From Parcubacteria group bacterium (GTDB taxonomy: Bacteria; Patescibacteriota; Minisyncoccia; Minisyncoccales; CG1-02-41-26): 6,517 bases of DNA. Location: contig JABMPZ010000052.1 in NCBI GenBank assembly GCA_013203565.1, positions 1-6,517 of the forward strand, read 5' to 3'. Position numbers and translations under genes: made by a program. Positions 1 through 5,318 of this stretch are shown piece by piece. The notes under the pieces are model-generated. The model was not told the DNA's origin, did no database searches, and saw only the letters and a program-made list of their open reading frames with translations. Every line of letters begins with the position of its first letter. The stretch's first letter is position 1.

Positions 1-143
1 GTCCCGCACTTCCCCCGACAAACACTGGCTGGGGTCACTCCCCGACCACTTTCTCCTTGATTACCTCATAGCATCTGCGGGGAGAGTGCTAAAGAATAAT
101 GATATAAAGTAAGGGGGACTGACCCCGAATTATATCGGCGTGG
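1..143. other. Gene-free GC-rich patch with inverted GGGGTCA(C/G)TCCCC motifs
   Basis: No open frame here looks like a gene. The patch is clearly richer in G and C than the pilus genes beside it. It contains GGGGTCACTCCCC at 31-43 and, in opposite orientation, GGGGACTGACCCC at 114-126 (reverse complement GGGGTCAGTCCCC). CTCCCCG at 38-44 can also pair with CGGGGAG at 78-84. Such GGGGTCAG..CCCC hairpins remind me of intergenic repeats near IS200/REP-type Y1 transposases, but no transposase is visible, so that link is only a suggestion. The patch follows the last gene of the pilus operon and its hairpins could help end transcription, although no T-tract follows them. Confidence 0.5.
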
Positions 144-512
144 CTACTCCTCCGTGCTCGTTGCAACCTCCTCCGTACTTGTCGCAATTTCTTCTGTACT
201 TGTCGCAATTTCTAAGCTAGCATAATACGCCTCTTTTGCTGCCTCATATTCTTCTAAAGAATAGGGTTCAAACGGTTTAGCTCTGCCTGTGAATTCAAGA
301 GGAATAATTTGCTCAAAAGGAGTTAGTTCTTCAATCTCTATATTTTCAAAAACATCTGTTTCTATATTAATTTGTGGCATAGGAAAACTCAAATCAGATA
401 TATCTAATGAAGGGGGCTTAAAAAATATCTCTTTTACTAAAAGCCCGACAGCAATTAATGCTAAAGCAATGGTTAGATATCGAAATACTTTATCTTTTGG
501 TAAAATATCCAT
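144..512 (-). CDS. Small single-pass PilP-like pilus assembly protein
   Basis: This 122-residue protein is the last gene of the pilus operon. Its ATG lies 2 nt after the pilO stop, so translation is probably coupled. Residues 10-30 form one membrane helix after a short cytoplasmic start, with no lipobox cysteine. A spacer follows, then GRAKPFEPY at 76-84, which resembles the G-R-x-x-P-F motif seen in PilP proteins of the PilMNOP inner-membrane complex. The C-terminus is an acidic helix-like stretch followed by three exact-length heptads (I/V-A-T-S-T-E-E) at residues 102-122, ending on TAG. True PilP is a lipoprotein of about 170 residues with a beta-sandwich domain. That domain is missing here, so this would be a minimal or analogous version. 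The role is inferred from operon position and the single motif. The stretch before the start is the end of pilO and has no Shine-Dalgarno sequence. Confidence 0.6.
   Translation of the reverse strand: MDILPKDKVFRYLTIALALIAVGLLVKEIFFKPPSLDISDLSFPMPQINIETDVFENIEIEELTPFEQIIPLEFTGRAKPFEPYSLEEYEAAKEAYYASLEIATSTEEIATSTEEVATSTEE
147..209 (-). repeat. Three 21-bp tandem coding repeats (heptapeptide ATSTEE)
   Basis: Three consecutive in-frame 21-bp units (189-209, 168-188, 147-167 in reading order) encode IATSTEE, IATSTEE and VATSTEE at the extreme C-terminus of the PilP-like protein. The units drift at synonymous positions, becoming more GC-rich toward the stop, with only one amino-acid change. The array is therefore not freshly duplicated, and its peptide seems to be maintained. 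Arrays of this kind can change copy number by slippage. Confidence 0.9.
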
Positions 513-514
513 GG

Positions 515-1090
515 TTAATAAGAATAAACTTTTGCTGTTAAATCAAATTCAAAAACTGTTTCTTGGTCTTCTTCACTTGTCTTGCCTGATTCAAAAGATA
601 TAGAATCCACTTCAACTAATCTTGATGATTTTTCAAGTAGTTCAAGAAAACTTTCAAACGAGCTAAAAGATCCAGACAAAGATAGACGAAAAACAGTTTC
701 TTTTATCTTTTTATTCACATTTTCTTCAGTACCCTCTGTAGATTCAGGAACTCCTGTAGCCCCTTCTTCAGCACTATCCATTGGATTTATATTTTCCATA
801 ATTAACCCACTGGCAAGCGCTTTGTCCTGAAAAAAGTTTAACAATGAAGGCAATGAAACATCATAGGGAAGGGCTTTTTCAATTTTATCTAAAAATTCCT
901 GATATTCATCAAGATTGGCAACAATTTCTTTTAACTTTACAGAATACACCTGTTTTTCCTGAACTTCAATTTGTTTGTCCATTACCTGTTTTTGCAGACG
1001 AATTACTGTACTATAACCAGGTACCACAAAATAAAGCGCAACCAAAAATATGATAAAAAATAATATTGGAATAAAAATAGCTTTTTTCAT
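515..1090 (-). CDS. pilO: Type IV pilus inner-membrane protein PilO
   Basis: At 191 residues this is a typical small PilO. It has a short cytoplasmic tail, one membrane helix at about residues 4-23, a coiled-coil-like stretch at 28-70, and a C-terminal ferredoxin-like domain from about 130 to 191. The segment LPYDVSLPSLLNFF (74-87), followed by an A..-SGL turn to 96, is the recognisable PilO family signature. An acidic low-complexity loop (about 106-125, rich in E, S, T and G) interrupts the periplasmic part. In known systems PilO pairs with PilN through the coiled coil and ferredoxin-like domains and links cytoplasmic PilM to the pilus machine. It lies 18 nt after pilN and 2 nt before the PilP-like gene. 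The ATG at 1090 has no convincing Shine-Dalgarno sequence. Assignment rests on topology, signature and operon order. Confidence 0.85.
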   Translation of the reverse strand: MKKAIFIPILFFIIFLVALYFVVPGYSTVIRLQKQVMDKQIEVQEKQVYSVKLKEIVANLDEYQEFLDKIEKALPYDVSLPSLLNFFQDKALASGLIMENINPMDSAEEGATGVPESTEGTEENVNKKIKETVFRLSLSGSFSSFESFLELLEKSSRLVEVDSISFESGKTSEEDQETVFEFDLTAKVYSY

Positions 1091-1108
1091 AACTTCATAA
1101 TTGGATGG

Positions 1109-1657
1109 TTACAAACCAAAAGGCATAATAAGTTCTTTATTTAAGAAAAACTCAAATTGAGCACTGACAAATCCATCCCTGTCTAAACTAATGCCTGACA
1201 AAACAGGGGCGTTGATATTTTCATTTTGTTGAAAAATCAAAAACTGTTGTCCTAATGTTTGGAAATTTTCTGTCAAAACCTCTAATGAAATTTTCAATCC
1301 ATCATTTGAAAACTGAAATGAAGTAAATTGAGCTAATGGATGGGCTATAGAACGAATAAGATCAAAAATAACTGTGGTTGTTCTGTGCTCTTTGAAAACT
1401 TTAGAAAAATCATTAATTCTTTCAGCTGTAGCAATTAAATCCCTACTCGTACTTTCATATTCTCTAACAAGAACTATAATCTGACTATCTAAAAACTGCT
1501 TTTCTTCTTCTAATTCAGTGAGCTTATTTCTTGTTAAAGCAAAAGGCACAAAAATTCCTAACAACAAAAGTACCCCTATAATAAGCATAGTGTTGACCCA
1601 TCTCGGATCTTTTTCTTTCTGCTTTGGAATTATTTTTATAAATGATTTTTCAGGCAT
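1109..1657 (-). CDS. pilN: Type IV pilus assembly protein PilN
   Basis: The protein has 182 residues with one membrane helix at about 21-41, a charged coiled-coil-like region at about 43-92, and an alpha/beta domain at about 93-182 compatible with the ferredoxin-like fold of PilN. The cytoplasmic N-terminus contains IKIIP at residues 7-11. In characterised PilN proteins an INLLP motif at this place inserts into a groove of PilM. The match is degenerate but correctly placed, directly before the membrane helix, and it strengthens the PilM-PilN pairing. The gene begins 9 nt after the pilM stop and ends 18 nt before pilO. PilN and PilO would form the heterodimer that couples cytoplasmic PilM to the periplasm or cell surface. 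No Shine-Dalgarno sequence precedes the ATG. Confidence 0.85.
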   Translation of the reverse strand: MPEKSFIKIIPKQKEKDPRWVNTMLIIGVLLLLGIFVPFALTRNKLTELEEEKQFLDSQIIVLVREYESTSRDLIATAERINDFSKVFKEHRTTTVIFDLIRSIAHPLAQFTSFQFSNDGLKISLEVLTENFQTLGQQFLIFQQNENINAPVLSGISLDRDGFVSAQFEFFLNKELIMPFGL

Positions 1658-1666
1658 ACAAAATGA

Positions 1667-2719
1667 TTAACTCATACTCATCATTGCAGCGCCAACAGCA
1701 ACGGCAAAAGAAGGCGCCATTTCTTTTAATCTCTGTTCTAAAATAGGAGGATATATCAAACCAGCAAAAGGGTCTGCCTTTTGAACTTTTTTCTTAAAAT
1801 AACTTTCAAGATATTCTCTTAGACCAAACATTGTTGCTGTGCCTCCTGTTAAAATAACAGCATTAATTTGCTTGCCAGATTCTTTTTCAAACCGTTGATA
1901 AACTCTTTCTGCTTCAATAGCCAAGTTCTTTATCTCTTTAGTAATAATAGTAGCACTCTGTGGCTTGTTGGGATCTAATCCATGCCTTATCTTTAATTCC
2001 TCTGCTTCTTCAGCACTAATATTCAAAGATTGACTCAATGTCCTACTCAAGCCCGTGCCAGAAAGATCAAAACTCTGACTCAACTGCAATATTTTCTTTT
2101 CCACAATACTAACGGTGGTACTCTGCCATCCAATATCTATTAAACAGACAGGTCCCCAAAATTTACCCCCTGCTAATGATGACCTTATCAAGCCAAAAAC
2201 CTCTGCTTCCATGCCTTGCACATCAAAATCACACAAAGTAGCTAATTTCTGATAACCCTGCAAAACCTTATTCGGCACAGCCACTAAAAGTATCTTCAAT
2301 TTAACTCCTGGAGAAACTTGTTTTTTTTCAATAATCTGCCAGTCAAAAGTAACCTCTTCCAATGGCAGAGGAATATGATGCCTTGCTTCAAATTCTATTG
2401 CTTGAGGCACTTCTGTTTCAGTCATCGGTGGCAAGTCGAAAGTTGTAAAAAAGGTTGAAAAATCAGGAATAGCAAATGTTACCTTCTTTTCTTTAATTTT
2501 AGCTTTTTTCAACACAGCTTGCAAAACATCAAAAACCCTATCCCCTAAAAGCAATGATTTTTCACCATAAAATGTTTTCAAAGAAGTGTTCTTGCGGGGC
2601 AACTTAAATTCAACATAATTCTCTAATTTCTTTTTATCACCTGACAAAGAAATCTCCACCATCTTTATACTGGCTGCACCTATATCTATGCCTAAAAAGT
2701 TTTTTGTAAATAAACCCAT
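1667..2719 (-). CDS. pilM: Type IV pilus assembly ATPase-like protein PilM
   Basis: This is an actin-like (FtsA/MreB superfamily) cytoplasmic protein that anchors PilN and connects the pilus motor to the inner-membrane complex. Counting from the ATG at 2719 it has 350 residues, the usual PilM length. Phosphate loop 1 is GIDIG (10-14), phosphate loop 2 is LIDIG (193-197), and the adenosine motif is TGGTA (291-295). The segment EFEARHHIPLPLEEVTFDW (109-127) is characteristic of PilM. The open frame reaches back to an ATG at 2806, but the 29 extra codons come from an AT-rich micro-repeat and half of a palindrome and do not look like protein. The start is therefore set at MGLFTKNFLGIDIG, where homologues begin. 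It is first in the operon pilM-pilN-pilO-PilP-like. Confidence 0.93.
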   Translation of the reverse strand: MGLFTKNFLGIDIGAASIKMVEISLSGDKKKLENYVEFKLPRKNTSLKTFYGEKSLLLGDRVFDVLQAVLKKAKIKEKKVTFAIPDFSTFFTTFDLPPMTETEVPQAIEFEARHHIPLPLEEVTFDWQIIEKKQVSPGVKLKILLVAVPNKVLQGYQKLATLCDFDVQGMEAEVFGLIRSSLAGGKFWGPVCLIDIGWQSTTVSIVEKKILQLSQSFDLSGTGLSRTLSQSLNISAEEAEELKIRHGLDPNKPQSATIITKEIKNLAIEAERVYQRFEKESGKQINAVILTGGTATMFGLREYLESYFKKKVQKADPFAGLIYPPILEQRLKEMAPSFAVAVGAAMMSMS

Positions 2720-2738
2720 AACTTTTACTTCATAAAAG

Positions 2739-2772
2739 AAATCACAAATTCCAAACTCCAAATTACAAACAA
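2739..2772. repeat. AT-rich micro-repeat (ATTCCAAA/ATTACAAA type) upstream of pilM
   Basis: Degenerate units of about 8-9 nt (CACAAATT, CCAAACT, CCAAATTACAAAC) follow one another between pilM and the palindrome. A related unit (AATTACAAATTG) recurs at about 2836-2847 on the other side of the palindrome. Low-complexity CCAAATT-type strings are familiar from intergenic regions of uncultured bacterial genomes. It belongs to the untranslated region and explains the false N-terminal extension of pilM. Confidence 0.55.
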
Positions 2773-2778
2773 ATTCAC

Positions 2779-2818
2779 TGCTAATGTAATATGAGCGATC
2801 GCTCATATTACATTAGCA
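2779..2818. repeat. Perfect 40-bp palindrome between pilM and comF
   Basis: The left arm 2779-2798 is the exact reverse complement of the right arm 2799-2818, with no loop. The centre is GAGCGATCGCTC, which includes GCGATCGC. It lies 59 nt upstream of the pilM start and 117 nt upstream of the comF start, in the shared divergent region. As DNA it could be a large operator. As RNA it would make a hairpin in the pilM leader if transcription starts upstream of it. No T-tract follows on either strand, so a simple intrinsic terminator is unlikely. Confidence 0.9.
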
Positions 2819-2935
2819 CTATAAATCATTGAAGAATTACAAATTGATTGAAAACTGTTTTCTTTTAATTTGATTTTAGTATACCATTAAAATAAACCTT
2901 AGACTACGGTGTGTTTTCTTACTCGCTCTAAAACA

Positions 2936-3679
2936 ATGGAACTAAAAAATATAAGAAATCAAATACTAAATACTATATTCCCTCAATTCTGCCTGAACTG
3001 TCATAAACAAGGTATGCCTATCTGTCGCGACTGTCTTTCCTTAATTGAACTTTCAGAATATTCTTTCTGTCCTTACTGTAATATACCTAAAAGAGTTTTT
3101 AATGAAGGTGTCTGCGCAAAACACCAACACCTCCATCTTAACGGACTTTTTTCAGCCACAGAATACAATCAAAACTTAGTAAAAAATCTAATCCACAAAT
3201 TCAAATACCCTCCTTACTTAAAAACCCTCGGGCCATATTTAGCTTATTTAATAATAGCACATATATCTTTGACAAAAAACAATCTTTTTCAACGAGGTGG
3301 GGAAAACTTTATCTTTATCCCAATCCCCATCCATGAAAAGAAAAGAAAGAAAAGGGACTACAACCAATCAGAAATCCTATCACAAGAGCTCTCACAAACT
3401 CTAAATATTCCACAACAAACAAATATACTTTTCAAAACCAAAAAAACAGACACACAAACCAACTTAACAAAAGAACAAAGAGTAGAGAATATAAAAGATG
3501 CTTTTACAATAAAAACAAAAAATCCCCAAGACATAAACATAGATGGGAAAATAGTTTTATTAGTAGACGATGTATTCACAACAGGAGCAACAATGATTGA
3601 AGCATCAAAAACTCTAAAAAAAGCAAAACCAAAAGAAATATGGGGAGTAACAATAGCAAGAGAACCAAAAAGACACTAA
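2936..3679 (+). CDS. comF: ComF family protein: zinc ribbon plus phosphoribosyltransferase
   Basis: The protein has 247 residues from the ATG at 2936. An upstream in-frame GTG at 2909 would add nine residues (MCFLTRSKT) that homologues lack, so the ATG is preferred. An N-terminal zinc-ribbon-like region has C19-x2-C22, C30-x2-C33, C45-x2-C48 and C60. The phosphoribosyltransferase fold follows: a LIHKFKY segment (85-91), PIPIHEKKRKKRDYNQS (129-145), where the usual R-G-F-N-Q of ComF is R-D-Y-N-Q, a T-Q-T-x-L..QR..N...AF block (172-190), and the PRPP loop LLVDDVFTTGAT (208-219). ComF is required for natural transformation in several bacteria, where it is linked to handling of incoming single-stranded DNA. 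Its biochemical reaction is not well settled. It is divergent from the pilus operon and is followed at once by a hairpin at 3680. Confidence 0.92.
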   Translation: MELKNIRNQILNTIFPQFCLNCHKQGMPICRDCLSLIELSEYSFCPYCNIPKRVFNEGVCAKHQHLHLNGLFSATEYNQNLVKNLIHKFKYPPYLKTLGPYLAYLIIAHISLTKNNLFQRGGENFIFIPIPIHEKKRKKRDYNQSEILSQELSQTLNIPQQTNILFKTKKTDTQTNLTKEQRVENIKDAFTIKTKNPQDINIDGKIVLLVDDVFTTGATMIEASKTLKKAKPKEIWGVTIAREPKRH

Positions 3680-3703
3680 TGTCCTACCTAACAAGGTAGG
3701 ACA
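3680..3703 (+). terminator. Hairpin directly after the comF stop
   Basis: TGTCCTACCT (3680-3689) pairs perfectly with AGGTAGGACA (3694-3703) around an AACA loop. It begins at the base after the comF TAA. It lacks a following T-run, so it may act with the next hairpin or protect the 3' end of the transcript rather than terminate alone. Confidence 0.6.
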
Positions 3704-3714
3704 CGACGAATTAC

Positions 3715-3742
3715 TTAAAAGGACAACACTTTGTCCTTTTAA
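3715..3742 (+). terminator. Second terminator-like hairpin after comF
   Basis: TTAAAAGGACAA (3715-3726) pairs perfectly over 12 bp with TTGTCCTTTTAA (3731-3742) around a CACT loop. The right arm supplies a short TTTT and the left arm AAAA, so the hairpin could work on both strands. It is the most intrinsic-terminator-like structure between comF and the convergent mazG-like gene. Confidence 0.6.
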
Positions 3743-3846
3743 TGTCCTATCAATATCCTACGACGCAAATGGTAACATTTCTAACTTTTTTCTACACTTG
3801 TATAAAATCAGAAACTTCCCCATTTTCCCACATTCTAAATAACTCT

Positions 3847-3887
3847 TGCATAGTGCTTCACTACTCATGGCAGTGAAACACTATGCA
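3847..3887. repeat. Imperfect long hairpin, about 18 bp stem
   Basis: TGCATAGTG (3847-3855) pairs with CACTATGCA (3879-3887). After a C/A mismatch, TTCACT (3857-3862) pairs with AGTGAA (3872-3877), and one more G-C pair closes a small loop near 3865-3869. The two mismatches mark it as older than the exact palindromes nearby. Function is unknown: it could be a terminator, a structured RNA or a mobile-element remnant. Confidence 0.75.
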
Positions 3888-3905
3888 GTATACCTTATCA
3901 ACATT

Positions 3906-3955
3906 CTTGATTGGCAACAAATGGGCACGATCGTGCCCATTTGTTGCCAATCAAG
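3906..3955. repeat. Perfect 50-bp palindrome with CGATCG centre
   Basis: Positions 3906-3930 are the exact reverse complement of 3931-3955, with no loop and no mismatch. The centre is GGCACGATCGTGCC. The arms share nothing with those of the palindrome at 2779-2818, except that both are centred on CGATCG. It lies between convergent genes, so a promoter operator is a less natural reading here than at the first palindrome. Confidence 0.92.
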
Positions 3956-4039
3956 CGTGAAGTCAATAACGACGGGGTCTTACAAATAATTTGTAGTAAC
4001 ATTATAGTTAAGACTTATTATGCGCTATTTTTTATGAAT

Positions 4040-4345
4040 TTATTTATCTTTTGTTCTTATAAGCACTCCATCCTTTTTCTCATACTCCCGTTTTGCATTC
4101 TTATCAATTTTTTTCAAAATTTCATTCTCTAAATCAATACCTAAAATTTCTGAAAGACCTAAAAGGTAGATAACAACATCAGCTAATTCCTCACCCACAT
4201 CAGGTAATTTTTTGTAGTGGGCCCTACAGGCCTCTGAAACTTCTTCATGAATTAAACAAAACTCCTTATAAATATCGGTAGTATTAAACTCTTTTTGAAC
4301 CTTATTATCGTAAACTTGTTTTTGTAACGCCTTAAAATCTATCAT
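4040..4345 (-). CDS. MazG-like nucleotide pyrophosphohydrolase
   Basis: This 101-residue all-alpha protein matches the single-domain MazG-like NTP pyrophosphohydrolases, which remove pyrophosphate from (d)NTPs, often non-canonical ones, using Mg2+. The metal-binding signature is present: E34-E35-V-S-E38 on one helix and E53-L-A-D56 on the next, within GEELADVVIYLLGL. A third helix with D81 and N83 (KKIDKNAKREY) follows, as in the family. Natural substrate cannot be read from the sequence. It may be a housekeeping sanitiser, or it may belong to the accessory block, since phages and mobile elements also carry MazG-like enzymes. It begins 38 nt after the BRO/DinD-like gene on the same strand. 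A perfect TATAAT lies 9 nt before the ATG, so it may also have its own promoter. No Shine-Dalgarno sequence is visible. Confidence 0.85.
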   Translation of the reverse strand: MIDFKALQKQVYDNKVQKEFNTTDIYKEFCLIHEEVSEACRAHYKKLPDVGEELADVVIYLLGLSEILGIDLENEILKKIDKNAKREYEKKDGVLIRTKDK

Positions 4346-4354
4346 AATAAAAAA

Positions 4355-4360
4355 ATTATA
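4355..4360 (-). promoter_or_regulatory. Possible -10 box (TATAAT) of the mazG-like gene
   Basis: The minus strand reads TATAAT ending 9 nt before the start codon at 4345. No good -35 box sits 16-18 bp further upstream, and the area is AT-rich, so chance is possible. If used, transcription would begin at or within a few bases of the ATG. Confidence 0.35.
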
Positions 4361-4383
4361 TTTCTAAATCGGAGCTAAAATAT

Positions 4384-5253
4384 TTAACTATCTTCTTCTA
4401 ATAACTTCTTATCTTGTGGTTCTTTTAAGTAATTTTCTGTTGAAGAAACTAATTTACCACTTTTCTGTTCTAAATCTTTTCTCGCTTTCCCAGCCACACT
4501 GCCACCTTGTTGCGCTGTTTGTTTATTCTCTTCAAACCCTACGGCATCTCTATTTCTTGTTATCTCTGTAGTGGAGGCCTCTCCCAACATAGAAAAAATC
4601 AATTCCAAATCTGTCATATGATCTCTTAAATTTTCTCGTTTAAGTTTTTTAAACTCTTTGTATTGAGATGGTGTCATTTCAAAAGTAGCTTTTGAAATTT
4701 CAGCTGTTAAAATTTCATACTCCCTTTGTTCTTTTATGGCTCGTTTTTGCCATTCATCTGTTAACTCATCTCGAATAGCAATTCCCCGCATCCGTTTTTC
4801 AATCCAGCTATCACTATACCCCTTAGCCTTGTATAAAGCACGGGTTCTTTTGGTTGCTAGTTCTGGATCCTCTATTTCTTGAATTCTTTCATAACCAACT
4901 CGCGCCAACCAACGCTTGAAAGGTTCGGCCTTGGGAGAAGAAATTGACTGAATAATGCGAAACAGCCCTTCTGTATTCGCACAATTCATTTTTTGAAACC
5001 CGCCGTCTGTTGGTATGGAAAGGGTATGTACAATTCGTACCCACCCTTTAGCAAGTTCGATATCGCGCTGTTTCATACGTTGTACATATTGTTTTGGATC
5101 GTTAGAATCAATCAAAGCCAAAACAATATCTTCAATCACAAACCACCACTCATTATTATGAATTATTTTCCTAACCTTTTTACCCCTAAAAACAGCAATT
5201 TTGGTTGTAATTGTATCAGCTCCTTGTTTTGTTTGTTTTTTGTTTTTAGACAT
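4384..5253 (-). CDS. BRO-N domain protein with DinD-like C-terminus
   Basis: The protein has 289 residues. After a basic tail, residues 17-122 match the BRO-N (phage antirepressor-type) fold: K-I-A-V-F-R-G-K-K-V-R, then NNEWWFVIEDIVLAL (33-47), and the closing block INCANTEGLFRII-like at 90-101 followed by SPKAEPFKRWLARVGYERI (106-124). The middle (130-205) is helical and charged. The C-terminal part resembles the second half of DNA-damage-inducible protein D: LIFSMLGEASTTEITRNRDA (218-237), then GGSVAGKARKDLEQKSGK (250-267) and an S-T-E-N-Y-L end. BRO-N proteins are common in phages and mobile elements. E. coli DinD is SOS-induced and inhibits RecA. The exact role here is not known. A TATATT lies 11 nt before the ATG and there is no Shine-Dalgarno sequence. 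A tRNA-Ser-like scar lies 28 nt upstream. Confidence 0.8.
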   Translation of the reverse strand: MSKNKKQTKQGADTITTKIAVFRGKKVRKIIHNNEWWFVIEDIVLALIDSNDPKQYVQRMKQRDIELAKGWVRIVHTLSIPTDGGFQKMNCANTEGLFRIIQSISSPKAEPFKRWLARVGYERIQEIEDPELATKRTRALYKAKGYSDSWIEKRMRGIAIRDELTDEWQKRAIKEQREYEILTAEISKATFEMTPSQYKEFKKLKRENLRDHMTDLELIFSMLGEASTTEITRNRDAVGFEENKQTAQQGGSVAGKARKDLEQKSGKLVSSTENYLKEPQDKKLLEEDS

Positions 5254-5264
5254 AAATCTAACAA

Positions 5265-5270
5265 AATATA
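5265..5270 (-). promoter_or_regulatory. Possible -10 box (TATATT) of the BRO/DinD-like gene
   Basis: TATATT on the minus strand lies 11 nt before the start codon at 5253. No clear -35 box is seen at the right spacing; TTGAAT within the tRNA-like scar is too far away (about 24 bp). The call rests on the same short -10-to-ATG geometry seen for the gene upstream. Confidence 0.3.
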
Positions 5271-5281
5271 CAATTAAAAAT

Positions 5282-5303
5282 TGGCGGAAAGGGTGGGATT
5301 CAA
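5282..5303 (-). other. Remnant of a tRNA-Ser 3' end (possible att site)
   Basis: On the minus strand the sequence reads GAATCCCACCCTTTCCGCCA at 5301-5282. This fits the end of a bacterial tRNA-Ser: the end of the T-loop (GAAT), the 3' T-stem strand CCCAC, the acceptor strand CCTTTCC, discriminator G and an encoded CCA. The expected 5' T-stem strand (GTGGG) and everything before it are absent, so it is not a working tRNA. Copies of tRNA 3' ends are the classic scar left by integrases of phages and islands. With this orientation, an element would extend to higher coordinates toward an intact tRNA-Ser outside the window. No integrase is visible here. Confidence 0.55.
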
Positions 5304-5318
5304 TCTATTTTTAACAGA

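Larger units (their letters stand above)
3680..4039. other. 360-bp gene-free region between convergent comF and mazG-like genes
   Basis: No credible coding sequence is present; an open frame beginning at 3911 starts inside the palindrome and reads low-complexity hydrophobic sequence antisense to the next gene. The region holds, in order, two short strong hairpins (3680-3703, 3715-3742), an AT-rich gap, an 18-bp imperfect hairpin (3847-3887) and a perfect 50-bp palindrome (3906-3955). A nested weak fold follows: GTCTTA at 3977-3982 pairs with TAAGAC at 4009-4014, with TACAAAT-A-ATTTGTA at 3981-3995 as a competing inner hairpin. The two flanking genes converge here, so some of these hairpins should be terminators. 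Confidence 0.7.

Noticed and set aside
289..1053. Plus-strand open frames opposite the PilP-like and pilO genes
   Set aside because: They are antisense shadows of well-supported minus-strand pilus genes with no recognisable domains.
2720..2806. 29-codon N-terminal extension of pilM from the ATG at 2806
   Set aside because: The codons come from a palindrome arm and an AT-rich micro-repeat, and PilM homologues start at the M-G-L-F-x-K..GIDIG position.
2909..2935. GTG start for comF giving nine more residues
   Set aside because: The extra residues overlap a short motif also found at 6407-6417, and ComF proteins start shortly before the first zinc-ribbon cysteines, as the ATG at 2936 gives.
2779..3955. 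Palindromes as ligation or assembly chimeras at GATC cut sites
   Set aside because: A self-ligated end would stay palindromic as far as the read extends, but both symmetries stop sharply at 40 and 50 bp with different unique flanks. Read checking would settle it.
3680..4039. CRISPR array
   Set aside because: The repeats are inverted pairs of different sequence and length, without regularly spaced direct repeats.
3911..4132. Plus-strand open frame of 73 codons
   Set aside because: It begins inside the 50-bp palindrome and ends antisense to the mazG-like gene; the product is low-complexity hydrophobic sequence with no family features.
4993..5277. Plus-strand open frame opposite the BRO/DinD-like gene
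   Set aside because: It is antisense to the conserved BRO-N domain and shows no protein features of its own.
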